Notes under the pieces: model-generated
Told to the model about the DNA's origin: nothing
What the model saw: only the letters and a program-made list of their open reading frames with translations
Database searches by the model: none
Made by a program: the position numbers and the translations under genes
Origin: Fabrea salina
Lineage: Eukaryota > Ciliophora > Heterotrichea > Heterotrichida > Fabreidae
Reading direction: 5' to 3'
Assembly: GCA_022984795.1 (NCBI GenBank)
Contig: JALIHJ010000017.1
Location: 124,001-188,000 of the forward strand
Length of the DNA: 64,000 bases
Part shown: in pieces, positions 27,401 to 34,293 of the stretch
Numbering within the stretch: the stretch's first letter is position 1
Layout of the letters: each line of letters starts with the position of its first letter

Positions 27401-28873
27401 CAAGATGTTGTAGTTGCACTCAATTTCACCTTGGTTTTCTATGTAAATATGCGGAACGCTTTTTTCATCGTTGACGAACACGTCTCCAATATCGTACTCA
27501 GTGGTGGACAAAGAAGCTTCAGGACCTATTCCTTCTGCTTCTAAAGTAAGCGGCAGTCTTTCTTCTGAACAAGTCACGCTGCAGTAAGCAGTGCACGCAT
27601 AGTGCAAAGCGTGTTTGGGACAAAAAGTCACAGTTATCTCCATTTCACTGTTAGGCCAGATCTTTCCTTCAATAGGTTCGATTTTAAACCTTTCGTCTTC
27701 AAAAAGCATAGAGTCGTCTTCAATGGCTTTTCTGATGCTGGCGTACTTCCTTTCAATGGCAGCAATTGCTCTTTGGAGTTTGCGTTCTTTTAAGTTTTGG
27801 AGTTCTGAGTGGTCGTAGGAGTCGTCGCTGTCCAAGGACTCAACTTCGTCTTCTTCTTCTACGTTTTCTTCAGCTAGCATCTTTTCTTCAGCTTCTTCTT
27901 GGTCAAGTCTGAGTCTGAGTTTGGTTTTGTTTTCTAGTTCTTCTTTTTCAGTTTTGGCTGCGCGCCACTGGAACTCTATGGGCACTTCACTTTTGTTGAT
28001 GATTTTAAGGGTTTCTTGTGAACTAAGACTGATGTAGGCTTTTCTGAGGTCCATGAAGGTTTTGCTTAGGTAAACGTTGGGGTCGTTCCTAGCTTCAGCT
28101 ACTACTTTGACGTAAGCTTCAAGGGCGTCGTAGGATAAAACTACTTCTTCTTCGTAAGACTTGCTTTCTTGGGGGTTAAAAGTAAGTACTACCTGGTCTA
28201 CTTCCCCTACTTCTAAGAACCCTTCAGTTTTGTTAGCTCCAAAAGGTTTGGGTAGCTTCAAAACCCACTTAGAAGCTTTTTCTCCCACGTTGCGAATTAC
28301 TAAAGGTTTTTCAGTTTCGTGCTTGACAGGACAGTTTCCAAAGTTCACAATGTCAGGGAAAGATATCATAGCCCGCAGCCCTAAGCACCTAATGGGGACC
28401 AAGAACTTTTCTCTTTCAGTCACTACAACTAAGTCGTAGGAATAGTCAATTTTGGCTTCAGGAGTGAACTGAATTACGAAGTCTATGACCATTCCAGGCG
28501 CAACTTTAGTGCCTGTTTCAACTGGAGCTTGGGCGTTTGTCCGGATAATGCTGAAAAGGCGGGAATCGGGAGGAATCAGCTTGACTCGCCTTGGAACTTT
28601 GTCTTTGTTCCTGAGGCGTAGCACCGCCTCTTTGGTGTCTAGAGGCTCGTAGTCAAAGAACTGGATTACTGTGGGCTCGGGGCGGAATAGCGGCTCTTCA
28701 AGGGGCACGTCTGTCTCGGGGTAAGTCGAGTAGTCTGATATGCGCAAAAACTGGATTATTTCAGGGTTGCGATGGATGTCGGAAAGAGACCGTCCTGTTA
28801 GTTGGTCTTCAACGAGTTTGGAAGGGGGCTTTTTGATGACAGCGCCGCTTCGAGACACTACGCTTGACTTCAT
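15500..28873 (-). CDS. HYDIN: HYDIN homologue, giant central-pair protein
   Basis: A protein of about 4,457 aa in one uninterrupted frame of 13.4 kb. It is built mostly of repeated ASH/MSP-type immunoglobulin-like domains of about 100-120 residues with recurring patterns such as SIDFGSVFL, DFGKVKVLEKN, and LEPNQSEKIKVDF. Near residue 1,830 lies a P-loop (GKPGRGKS) in an adenylate-kinase-like block followed by VVVDDLES, exactly the unusual insert that marks HYDIN. Near residue 3,000 is a lysine/glutamate-rich stretch. HYDIN builds the C2b projection of the ciliary central pair; loss stiffens cilia and causes hydrocephalus in mice. Human HYDIN has about 5,100 residues, so this copy is slightly shorter. 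The start chosen is ATG 28873, preceded by TTTAAATATG. An open extension to 28921 reads over AT-rich upstream sequence. Confidence 0.95.
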   Translation of the reverse strand: MKSSVVSRSGAVIKKPPSKLVEDQLTGRSLSDIHRNPEIIQFLRISDYSTYPETDVPLEEPLFRPEPTVIQFFDYEPLDTKEAVLRLRNKDKVPRRVKLIPPDSRLFSIIRTNAQAPVETGTKVAPGMVIDFVIQFTPEAKIDYSYDLVVVTEREKFLVPIRCLGLRAMISFPDIVNFGNCPVKHETEKPLVIRNVGEKASKWVLKLPKPFGANKTEGFLEVGEVDQVVLTFNPQESKSYEEEVVLSYDALEAYVKVVAEARNDPNVYLSKTFMDLRKAYISLSSQETLKIINKSEVPIEFQWRAAKTEKEELENKTKLRLRLDQEEAEEKMLAEENVEEEDEVESLDSDDSYDHSELQNLKERKLQRAIAAIERKYASIRKAIEDDSMLFEDERFKIEPIEGKIWPNSEMEITVTFCPKHALHYACTAYCSVTCSEERLPLTLEAEGIGPEASLSTTEYDIGDVFVNDEKSVPHIYIENQGEIECNYNILPSTTPFGSKFRFEQYQGKLGTTEFTKKQPLKIKFCSDLMGEFSETFYIELEGSQDQLSLTLKGHVMPPSFEFLDKKEIDFGRVSYQFPVNEIVRIQNTSRVAFKYQIRIPGDSSPLKKEFEIIPTEGVLNPKEVQNIEIHFVPMTVKKYDLVLVVDIEGVGKDMHTLPIKAECFVPKVDIIPSESIDFGSVFLRHPYEKELILKNRSELQAKFEIIPQDEQSTIVAEFIPDKEEGLIEKKDMTRILIQLVPQKAGYIRIPMYVKVLGENSQPSMITLVANSTGPIVEVLTPELDFGKVKVLEKNSLQVTLHNKSDIDAEYTAFTKNRNSIFKVLEKAGTLQPGEVRDITVVCCADECISFTEMLHIVVKEGEDVDVVLKARGTGSTAYCEADIKLIDFGAAYTSRNHVKKFTIQNRGRKPQKLKWNRLNQKGLPTPLVEGKPRGQTANTTMSSKEKATESFVFSVSPVMQLLQPKTQMTFEFTANSGVAGDITEKLICTTLVGNERQEKTIYECDLHGLFIDPSVKFSDEKLYFKYVWEKNVPIEPLSKELEITCISMLSTNFMLKCSPPFSINKERIELEPNQSEKIKVDFDPGHKLDRVSGQAIQKLQLVYQDHPQKDFVDLVGEVCFPNLKFSTTVVDFGCILNDTSKKIYVQMTNTSILDVNYEWSFVEEVFVDEHSPREFDRPETPATNINQFFDILPVSGHLAPGESETVEFIYHSQSRQKHTALAVCSVEGGPEYEISLVGESSNVNFTLSKYSIDFSEVAFNETQPQEFHIENNGKVPYEFNISLEKLTRPGVIEVVPAKGKVGAGEKAKVTVKVIPGIPETISESILVEVAHFEPIIFPVKAQGIYPALLFHLPRPQRPRHTELIETLKTRKNILTSFESYQNSKNESKLGRAVKMGTELVEVESEADRLYVCGELTRAIDNYYAKASENKSLSFVLNEIQENLVAGVWECNFGNMVLGKDKSKQIRLTNVGSLPLNFAFDLKILKFNGISIDPSKARVGPGESQNFTVKFQSSKRTMEHGVFSCSTKIPIKNGLNYQLVFKANLTTPDFTMSSESIDFGKVMVGTVSIAKLRLENTREVPCEWSYSPKTTTGNIGQSKDLDRFSVVPNSGILHPGQRITIEVIYTPIQEKSTSQKLEFKITHSQTSKYLLVKGTGATQNLEFSPKSLTMGPVLPYKKDCWSLCQMKNTSEYPLEVYSVDFDEQYKQEEEILRNYEAFETGQDEPTLSQKTLSITLDKKDSKALYLPPRKPGAPLWKEVMTSYERKQRRLTRAKLDEEMQLKLEQGTEEEKEEAENYFKSREAEADELDMQEKFPPYIPEPDRHNVVVWGKPGRGKSFLAQHLSQKHSRVLVTVESIIEWHNSQNTGISQRIQSYLQEMQEKKEAAIQEREKTKKGRKKQQEEPLDESIYNHLPEELLLEAIKERIQHGDCNAGVVVDDLESQYYESYLVGAKLISEAFAEQALQLLVIEEDQEPDERDQEDQEDQEDKLEFLEENPERLNKFTEQKEEVKQYFLDLISSQDQEETHSYGKRMVNELPSPNSKQQLLEAAYEIVPFPVFPDPDSLPLPLPEVLQVVHKPRPRPKRTFPNYLSVLTPIDQTPVEQENSEAQEEEQETLEQEPRPSLEPENLEAKTRWVIQPNSFVWVLVKFFSKEVGNFETPLRFEVVGNSKNFQLPVTCQCKFPTINSDPRNVFMRRKKTRPTSVPECFVSKYYLESEKKFDFGPLLVTKTPQLDEESTQHVKSANKEKFRITNNGEYPLEVEFALKSGLGDSKPMFVLRPLKMQLEVDETKDLEVFAFPEEIGVFEDSVLALVKGNPKPSIFPVVCQGEKPTAQSDPELIVFEKILLNQTLSKTFVVQNVSKLPLKWTLLGSLPQEFEVDIKEGLLKPQESKNVTVTFNSVKQQKFSEKLQLEVEDSEGGKHDTKTIAIEAEAFDVKVDVNFGNEKNLVDFGDVKVFDEATQNLTITNQGIYDVNFNFLMKKKATRDMFSCQPSEGVLNPNQSQQIQITFKTEKEVKIDPSKQTSDIKLQITEGNSGEKCNEIPIIVATNAVFSKYSVYPPRNMNFGPLQYGESRNRSFEIKNEGIFDFEFNVFEIIDERQKILERTRKNTPPKEESKTRRDSKKQPEKKPAKAKEVSSIEISQYTISPSSGVVPRASSAVINVTFNAEGARLYQKTLGIDITNRNPSDHPEGIPYDLAGESCIPGINTSDFDMIFEEQMVVPSLDLTRSQQIVSSKVFAQEENVFLYGTQVASKTHEGVVERFKIMNSTKVPANVVFSVKPRTTSKSEGFAFEVVPQKAYIQPHAYEYVKVVFKPQDIMSYGGVFEALVEGGEPNPKTHKLSFELRGEGTLPTVSLVSSQIGDDGKLHLKFPRTRVNKTSSLEIPLTNGGLIPATVKFDMEYHKNFKFQDAMSATLQPKTNTSFVLEFMPGEIDKFVHEAKMSTLSNPYESLTIAIEGEGYREDIMFENLPHDKEDECHFGDCIIGEEKSVSFFMKNYCENPVKFEWMEKPHFFFSPSAGHIAANSYKEITLKYKSEETIECKPFELVAQTVQIEQNQPFEDWDNSMVETKLVSQKQFEKMQKRREEEEKRRKEEAEAVNKKAAKKPTMKKKETKLELEESEDDDGEANIEIQDVAKEPSYQEIDKTQKQVALKAFAVSDYMKYSCEYREIKFSPTLMFASRSFKFAIRNTSKITMPYKFKVCSAETGKLDAGPFSVSPREGSVSPGCDELVTVKFSPNEVDESNARLLVCSVQNLDPELEPLVIELNGKSLRPFCHFELPQSSYREKKAKDMVPIDSSYQILEFQSLGTKVKNTKRFYVVNPTNQGYEFEWEPEEKEGNDFALKQFRCMTPRGVILSGKKFEMVFEYTPEYFGSHETYWKFKIPSEKLTQKFMVVGEVVEPMIVLEKGMVDFNQLLLGGRAKETIQIMNQEHIPFSFSFDTDSVKGEESYGDSLVVSPMTGVVPPQGNLPIEVTFRPKKDTKYNYNLVCNVKRKIKPLVLNVKGVGYVIHHSVHYENSPSSLLSDEVCPIDFGDIFVNEHQERTVQIVNSGKFNFDFAWKKASSLRFVTISPEQGTVRCGESVNIKLKYFPISEHKMQKAKLQLGIVSGPKYNFACKGSARTPGVHFSFYEKDFGPCFVLRTLMPRIAYLEMINYDDSAISVETDFQKLPYLDVQLAPGQVLLPTSKDDPQLDKKKLVVPIVFTPRETTTYEETINFNINDIHSVQVKVKGEGCPVKLELTSREEEIVDFGVVRVGSEKSKTVHLTNKSKRPVRFSLLDGSGVNEMKAHYVMFSPTEEQLIKPKQTMPIEITFSPKQRLHPFEDEILLKFTNGETKRLLGISGACHGIELKLMEEVVGFGAVVQGSHQSKQVQLLNIGDIPCQFQWDSSKYKKFFTISPESGVIQANTELYFDIAFHPPSDGRNTTNNIEIPKVTCSVQGSEPLYITLQGNSIPTPAEQTKDLRFETIVRESQVQKVQVKNPTGQKWRILPSISTTSQKTKNYWTGPHALEISPNATVDYEITYLPLTMTGDLEHQGTLFFPLPDGTAQVYNLFGVSNPPKPCDNIVKEIKAKVPQELTLPVKNWLPKSQRFEVEWTIEGEHDPAVLIRGASTIDVPGSSTKDYKLNYLTYKVCTMKFKVQFTNPTSKEYIFYLVEMKASSQDIQGKVELACAIRESTSKVIMLDNPLETSVQIDSKMITCDNEYVITSPEYLEIPARSESGIEVSYRPLVVAEQQAKLTVKSPVLGDFSYSLVLKGLSGSSQRSMHFSASLGAELVQVFRFQHFLKKQVQYQVKIERIGGNSPPDFTVEKPTLDVQAAQSHEGLEASIPVRFEPSSLVESRAMITLSHPEAGEYTCMLYGHASAPVPQGPYKCLSGKGVGIEFRNPFFESMEFSIKLDNPSFTVSTKSPVKLDQKKSLSIQVVYKPLEGKPNTGRAIVTAGDLPPWIYYLSGE
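22905..22970 (-). repeat. Short acidic repeat within HYDIN
   Basis: A run of 9-base units of the type TCTTCTTGG on the plus strand encodes repeated Asp-Gln-Glu (DQEDQEDQED) after the P-loop region. It is probably a slippage-prone linker. Confidence 0.6.
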
Positions 28874-29056
28874 ATTTAAATAACTGAAAGGCCAGCAATG
28901 AGTTGATTGCCTTAACTCCACCAGTTTCCAGAATAATTTAAGTGTCTTAACTGCTTGTGTAAGTAACTAAGTTGTTTCTTTTTAAGTTAATAAGTACTAG
29001 GCTGGAGTGTTCTGCAAATTTCTTAATATACCGCGCGAGGCAACCACAAATAGAAA
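28874..29056. promoter_or_regulatory. 183-base divergent region between HYDIN and E2F genes
   Basis: One of the longest spacers in the window. Near the E2F start it contains ACCGCGCGAGG (about 29031-29041), a CpG-rich island in otherwise AT-rich sequence, whose CCGCGC core resembles the centre of the E2F consensus TTTSSCGC. On the HYDIN side it has ATTTAAATA directly before the ATG. Two TTAAGT/TTAACT-type strings lie in the middle. Control of the E2F gene by E2F itself is possible but untested. Confidence 0.4.
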
Positions 29057-29896
29057 ATGAAAACTTACTCTACTCGTCCCAGAAAGCCCAGGCCACAATT
29101 AAGCGAAGAGGAGTCAGAAGAATTTGAGACTCCTACAAGGGACCGTCCTCGCAGAGGGAACTTAAGCTCTACTGATTCAAAAGCTTCTAGGCAGGACAAC
29201 AGTTTGGGCGTCCTGACCAAAAGATTCATAGAACTGATTCAGTCTTCCCAAAACAAGTGCATTGACCTCAACGAAGCTGTAAAAGTAACTCTTACTTAGA
29301 ACCTCCAAGTTCAGAAGCGTCGCATTTATGACATCACAAATGTGCTAGAAGGAATTGGACTCATACAGAAAAGGCATAAAAATAAAATCCAGTGGATAGG
29401 GGGTTGCGAGAACAACGAAAACTCCAGCATGCAAGAGTCCTACTCGATTACAAGGGAACTAGAGTCACTGTCTCAAGAAGAAGAGAAAATAGACAAGTGG
29501 ACTAATCAAATCCAAGAATCCCTTAACCAGTTAACCAAGGACCCTAGTTACTCAGAGTTCGCCTACGTTACCCAGGAAGACATTTCCAGTTTGCCTAATT
29601 TAAACGAAACTGAAAACGAAACTCTACTGGTCATAAGAGCTCCCCTAGGGACGAGCTTAGAAGTAGTTGACCCTGAAACTTGTGCACCTGACGAAAAAGA
29701 AAAGTACCAAATTTTCCTACAGTCCCAAAATGGGGAAATCCTAGTTTACGTGGTCTCGAGTGAAAAGACTGAAGAAAAAATACTGAGCACTAACACTGCC
29801 AGACTTAGTTCTAGCGTTGCTGAAGAACTAAAAGCTTTCAGAAACAAAGAAGCTTCTAAAAACCAAGAAGGAATTGCAGATCTTTTCTCTTACTAA
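29057..29896 (+). CDS. E2F family transcription factor
   Basis: Cell-cycle transcription factor of 274 aa after removal of a 15-base intron at 29285-29299, which lies inside the DNA-binding domain. The winged helix runs from about residue 48 to 110: [10 protein letters not shown], then DLNEAVK joined to [25 protein letters not shown] and [20 protein letters not shown] is the E2F signature that contacts TTTSSCGC sites. A coiled-coil dimerisation segment and a marked-box-like region ([15 protein letters not shown], then [17 protein letters not shown]) follow, so it should pair with a DP protein. The extreme C-terminus, GIADLFSY, recalls the short acidic pocket-protein-binding motif ending of animal E2Fs (DLF). 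It would act on S-phase genes such as RPA, two of which lie in this window. Confidence 0.9.
29285..29299 (+). other. 15-base intron in the E2F gene
   Basis: GTAACTCTTACTTAG sits between AAA and AAC codons and ends in an in-frame TAG if kept. Its removal restores an unbroken E2F winged helix. Confidence 0.92.
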
Positions 29897-29927
29897 CTAT
29901 AACTGCAGTAATTTTCCAATTAATAAC

Positions 29928-32471
29928 TTAATGTTCTAAAAAGCTTTGAATGGAGTCGTCTGTAACAGGTTTGAGGATGAAGTGGTCCATGCCTGCTTCT
30001 TCGCATTTAGAAGCTGCATTTTCGTCGCCTGAAAGTCCGCATATAAAAGTTCTAGGGTAGTTTTTGTCCTTTTCAATTTGCCTTATTCTTTTTGTGGCTT
30101 TAAGTCCGTCTAGTCGAGGCATCATTATGTCCATAAAGATCACTCTGTACTTGTAGCCTTGTTTGGCGTACTCTTCAAATATCTTGATAGCTCCAAACCC
30201 ATCCTTGGCGTAGTCAGCATTTGAAGGTTTGGTGTTGTCTAAAATAGCTTTTAGGGCTTCTCTTTGCATGGCAACGTCGTCAACAATCAGAACCTTAAAA
30301 GTGTTTAGTTCAAAGCTCAAAATTCCGTTTTCTTTTGGGGAGTGTTTGAAGACTTTGGTTCTTTTAGAGTCTGTAGCTGAGTAGTCAATATTTTGGCAAG
30401 GGTTATTTTTGCTGCTTGGAGGTCTTTTTAGGTTTTTGAAAAACTTGTTTTTAACAGAGCGTGGGTTTTCTTTTATTTGAACTGTGAGGGAGTGGATGAG
30501 GAGTTCTGAGAGCGAATTCAAGTTTGTAGGCGACTCAGTTTCAAGCTCATTTATGAATTCCTCGTCTGAAGAGCAAATACTTACACTCTCAGAACTTAAA
30601 AGGTTCCTTTTGTCTACAAACACTGGACGCACCAGTCCGTTCATAAGAGACCTAACTGGACTGACCTTTTGGGAAAAAACGTTTTCAACTGAAAGAGTTT
30701 TGGGCTGTGGAACAGGAACTTTTTTCTGGGGCCTTAAGTCGTCTACTAAGGCTGGCTTCCATTTGATACTTAAAGGTGTTTCGTTGATGCATTCGTGGTT
30801 AAGTTTGATGAGTTTGGACTTAGATTGCTTTTCAGCCCTTGTGACAGGAAGAGACACTACAATAAGAACCTTCCCCTCGCCTGAGGTGGGGGCGTATATG
30901 TCTGAAATGAACCCTTTCAAAAGACACAAAGTAGTGTCGAACACTGCAAGTTCTATTCCGTACTTGTCAGTGATTTGCATGATTTGGTGCAAGTCTCTTC
31001 TTTTAGAGTTGTTTTTGCGGATTTGGAACAGAGTGTCTAGCATGCCTTGACTGACTCTGTAAGTAGTGAAACTGATTTTGTACAGGATGTTGAGTTCTTT
31101 GTCTACAGCTGAGTTTACTTCGACTACCAAAGAAATCTCAGTTTCTTTTTTGGCGTTGTTTACAGCAAAGCCCACTAAGGTGTGCACAACGTGGTTGTGC
31201 AGGGCTTTGTCGCTCTCTACTGATTTAGGGATTCCTTGGTCCCGGGTGTAGTTGATTCCTATATGTTTTACACTTGACTTGACAAACCAAATGTCTATTA
31301 CGTTCTGGACTTCAAGGTTGATGTCGAAGTAATTCTTCCTCAACTCAAACCTGCTTAAAAAGTGAGACTGCAGAAGAAGAATACTTAGCATTCTGTGAAA
31401 CATAAACTCGAAACTCATTATGTGTTCGGGCTCCATTGGTTGTTTGTACTCAAAGAGTTGTGAGTACTGTCTGCTTATTCCATGCACTGTTTCAAGTTGT
31501 TTTTTGTACTGGTCAGTTACCAAAAGCAGTCTTGAAATAAAGTTACTTACATCCATGCAAGTGCACTTTACACAGTGCTTGCCCATCCAATTGCAGATCT
31601 GAGCATTTAGCAAGCACCCTAAGTTAGAAGTTTCTTCTGGAAGCAGTGTAAGTGGTGGCTTTTTAAAGAATATTTCTTCTTCGCCTTTGATGCCTTTCAT
31701 AGCATTTGAAATCAAAGAGGTCAGTAAGTTTCTATGGGTTTCTTCAAAAAGCTCTTCGAACTTTCCTTGATTAAGGAGCTCAGCTGAGGACTTGAGAGTC
31801 AGCACTAAGTTTCTAGCTTGTTTGTTGTAGTGCAAGATTCTGTGGTCAGGGCTAACGATGAATATAGCATCCAAAGAGTTAGTAAATAGGTTTTTGTACA
31901 AAGAGTCTGATTTCTTAAAGGAGTAGTACAGTTGCCACAGGTCCCTGTAATCCTTTTCAAAGCATGCCGAAAGCACAGTGTAAGTAAGAACTGCCAGAAT
32001 TATGCCTGTTAGTTCTAAGTCACACAAAAAGTACATACACAAGACCTCTACAGTTCCACTGACGAAGTAAATAATCCAGCTTTGTGAAAGGAAAAAGTTC
32101 AGCACAAATCCTGGGAAGCAGGCTCCAAAGCACTCAAGTAAGTTGCCTTCTTCTAAGTTTGTCAGAATGAAAATGTTCAAACTGACTTCTGCTAAAATTC
32201 GCTGCAGGTGTTGGCTTCTGTCTCTAAAAATCAGCAAAATGATAATGCTAGGAATCACTACAGAAGCTACAACGTACTGGTTCTTCTCAAGCACCAAGTA
32301 AGCCGAACCCACTAAAAGAATCAGCAAGTAATAAAGACTCAAAGAAGTTTGGTGAAACCTAAAAGACTCCTTTTGATACTTAAGCTCTGTTATTCTGTCT
32401 AAGTAAAAAAGCAGTCTATGCTGAACAAAGCTTCTGTCACCTGTGAACAAGTTCACTCTACTTTTGGACAT
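29928..32471 (-). CDS. Hybrid sensor kinase-like membrane protein with receiver domain
   Basis: An 847-aa protein with the outline of a ciliate hybrid histidine kinase. About five or six membrane helices fill residues 35-180. A PAS-type sensor region follows (DAIFIVSPDHRILHYNKQAR) at about 195-320. The middle part, where the His-phosphotransfer and ATPase domains should lie, is degenerate. No H-box with the usual histidine was found, the N-box survives only as VGFAVNNAKKE, and the glycine loops are missing. The C-terminal receiver (residues about 728-846) is complete: VLIVDDVAMQ, phospho-acceptor aspartate in FMDIMMPRLDG, GLSGD and lysine in ILKPV. It may have lost autokinase activity and serve as a membrane sensor-receiver. 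ATG 32471 (MSKSRVNLF) is preferred over an ATG that overlaps the divergent ABC gene. Confidence 0.8.
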   Translation of the reverse strand: MSKSRVNLFTGDRSFVQHRLLFYLDRITELKYQKESFRFHQTSLSLYYLLILLVGSAYLVLEKNQYVVASVVIPSIIILLIFRDRSQHLQRILAEVSLNIFILTNLEEGNLLECFGACFPGFVLNFFLSQSWIIYFVSGTVEVLCMYFLCDLELTGIILAVLTYTVLSACFEKDYRDLWQLYYSFKKSDSLYKNLFTNSLDAIFIVSPDHRILHYNKQARNLVLTLKSSAELLNQGKFEELFEETHRNLLTSLISNAMKGIKGEEEIFFKKPPLTLLPEETSNLGCLLNAQICNWMGKHCVKCTCMDVSNFISRLLLVTDQYKKQLETVHGISRQYSQLFEYKQPMEPEHIMSFEFMFHRMLSILLLQSHFLSRFELRKNYFDINLEVQNVIDIWFVKSSVKHIGINYTRDQGIPKSVESDKALHNHVVHTLVGFAVNNAKKETEISLVVEVNSAVDKELNILYKISFTTYRVSQGMLDTLFQIRKNNSKRRDLHQIMQITDKYGIELAVFDTTLCLLKGFISDIYAPTSGEGKVLIVVSLPVTRAEKQSKSKLIKLNHECINETPLSIKWKPALVDDLRPQKKVPVPQPKTLSVENVFSQKVSPVRSLMNGLVRPVFVDKRNLLSSESVSICSSDEEFINELETESPTNLNSLSELLIHSLTVQIKENPRSVKNKFFKNLKRPPSSKNNPCQNIDYSATDSKRTKVFKHSPKENGILSFELNTFKVLIVDDVAMQREALKAILDNTKPSNADYAKDGFGAIKIFEEYAKQGYKYRVIFMDIMMPRLDGLKATKRIRQIEKDKNYPRTFICGLSGDENAASKCEEAGMDHFILKPVTDDSIQSFLEH

Positions 32472-32486
32472 TTTATAATTACTAAG
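32472..32486. promoter_or_regulatory. 15-base divergent spacer between sensor kinase and ABCG genes
   Basis: TTTATAATTACTAAG is all that separates the two opposite start codons. A TATAATTA core is present, but there is no room for two ordinary promoters and leaders. Confidence 0.35.
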
Positions 32487-34265
32487 ATGGCTAGTCATGG
32501 AGTGGATTTAATCTGGAAGGACTTAAAAGTTCTGGCACCTCTTTCGAAAACTGAAAAAAAAGAAAGGAGAAAAGTAGGACAAAGTCTAGACCCCAAAGTC
32601 ATCCTTGAACCCACTTCTGGAGGGTTCAAAGCAGGAACTTTTACTTCGATCCTTGGACCTTCTGGAAGTGGAAAAACTACTTTTTTGAATTTCTTGTCCA
32701 ACAGAACCTTTTACATGAAGAGCTTAGAAGTTTCAGGCAGCATCTATATCAACGGAACTCCTCGTTCCGAAGTAGACTTCAACAGCATTACTGGGTACGT
32801 GATGCAAGATGACGTGATTCTAGAAAGTTTCACAGTAAGGGAAGCTCTTGAGTTTACTGCCAAACTCAGACTCCCTGAAGACAAGTGGGAGTCCAGAGTC
32901 AAACAAGTCATTTCTGACCTTGAACTCCATAACTGCGAAAACAGCTACGTAGGAGGAGTCTTCAGGAAAGGCATTTCAGGCGGCGAAAAAAAAAGAGTTT
33001 CCATAGCCATTGAGTTGCTTACTGACCCCACTGTACTGTTTCTTGACGAGCCAACAACAGGACTCGACTCCTACAACGCAGAACTCCTTGTAGCAAAACT
33101 CAAGGAACTCGCCCAGAATAACGGTGTCACTGTAATTGCAACAATTCATCAACCCAACTCTTTTATCTTCAGTCAATTCGATAAGTTGATTCTACTAGCT
33201 GGGCAAACTATACTTTTCCACGGAGATGCACACGACGCCCTGGACCACTTCGCAAACGTGGGTTACCCCAACCCCCAATTCAGCAACCCTGCAGAACACT
33301 TTTTGAAAATCATGAGTCCAACTGACAACAAGTTCTTAGAAAGAATAGAGGTTCTGAAAAATGCTGCTCCCAAAGAACAAACAAGTATAGAGCAAAAACC
33401 CCTCCCCGAAACCATCAAGCCCAAAGAAGCAGGGTTCTTTTTAGAGTTCAAGCAACTCGGAAAAAGGTCTTTGACCAATTTTATTCGCAACAAAATCTTG
33501 TTTTTAGCTAAACTAGCTGCAAATATTTGCTTTGTATTGGTAGTTTACATGGCCTTTTGGCAAATTGGCGATGACACAGATTCAACGTCAGTTACAGACA
33601 GAGCAGGGGTCATTTTCTTTGTGTTTGTGTACATTGCATTCTTGGCAGTCAACGCTTCAGGGGCTTACGCAGAAGAAAAACTAATGTTCATTCGAGAACA
33701 AGCCAGCAAAACTTACAGTCCTTTAGCTTACTACCTCAGCAAAATAGTTTTTGAGTTACCTATAGACTTACTGGTTTCAGCTATAGTGGCTGTGCTGGTC
33801 TACGCAGGAGCAGGTCTTAGTTTCGAAAACTCTGACCAAATCTTTATATTCATTCTGATCACTATGGTAGTGAACTTTTCAGCACGTGGATGGGGTAACT
33901 TCTTGATCATTACAATTCCTAACTTGCAGGCTGCCATTGCTGCAGCTCCTTTCTTTTTGATTGTGCAGTTGTTGTTTGCAGGGTTCTTCGTGAACTTTGA
34001 TAAGATCCCAGTGTACTTAATTTGGCTAGAGCACCTTTCGATCTTTAAGTACTCTTGGTCTGCAGCTATGCAAAACGAATTCGACACTTGGGACCAGTCA
34101 GAATGCTCAGAAAGTACTCCATCACCTTACTGCGACCCTATTGACTTCTACAACATCACCATAGGCATGTGGACTAACATTCTAATACTAGCTTGTTTGG
34201 CAGTTGGAGTGCATATGCTTTCATACCTAAGTTTATACCGTTTGGCAAGGAAGTTTAGGAACTAA
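32487..34265 (+). CDS. ABCG-type half ABC transporter
   Basis: Membrane exporter subunit of 592 aa with the reverse order (ATPase then membrane domain) of the White/BCRP subfamily. The ATPase contains Walker A GPSGSGKTT, Q-loop YVMQDD, signature ISGGEKKR, Walker B VLFLDEPTTGLDS and the switch histidine in ATIHQP. The ABC2-type membrane domain follows from about residue 315, with about six helices (ILFLAKLAANICFVLVVYMA, VIFFVFVYIAFLAV, PIDLLVSAIVAVLVYAG, IFIFILITMVVNF, AAAPFFLIVQLLFAGFFV, ILILACLAVGVHML). The cysteine-bearing loop before the last helix (ECSESTPSPYCD) matches the external loop of ABCG proteins. Half transporters work as dimers; substrate (lipid, sterol or pigment) is unknown. 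The start is ATG 32487 (MASHGVDLIWKDL). Confidence 0.93.
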   Translation: MASHGVDLIWKDLKVLAPLSKTEKKERRKVGQSLDPKVILEPTSGGFKAGTFTSILGPSGSGKTTFLNFLSNRTFYMKSLEVSGSIYINGTPRSEVDFNSITGYVMQDDVILESFTVREALEFTAKLRLPEDKWESRVKQVISDLELHNCENSYVGGVFRKGISGGEKKRVSIAIELLTDPTVLFLDEPTTGLDSYNAELLVAKLKELAQNNGVTVIATIHQPNSFIFSQFDKLILLAGQTILFHGDAHDALDHFANVGYPNPQFSNPAEHFLKIMSPTDNKFLERIEVLKNAAPKEQTSIEQKPLPETIKPKEAGFFLEFKQLGKRSLTNFIRNKILFLAKLAANICFVLVVYMAFWQIGDDTDSTSVTDRAGVIFFVFVYIAFLAVNASGAYAEEKLMFIREQASKTYSPLAYYLSKIVFELPIDLLVSAIVAVLVYAGAGLSFENSDQIFIFILITMVVNFSARGWGNFLIITIPNLQAAIAAAPFFLIVQLLFAGFFVNFDKIPVYLIWLEHLSIFKYSWSAAMQNEFDTWDQSECSESTPSPYCDPIDFYNITIGMWTNILILACLAVGVHMLSYLSLYRLARKFRN

Positions 34266-34293
34266 TTTTAGTTATAACCTTAATTTACTTTGA

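Noticed and set aside
28874-28921. Earlier start for HYDIN (MELRQSTHC)
   Set aside because: The extra codons read AT-rich upstream sequence, while the ATG at 28873 follows the usual AATATTTA-like string.
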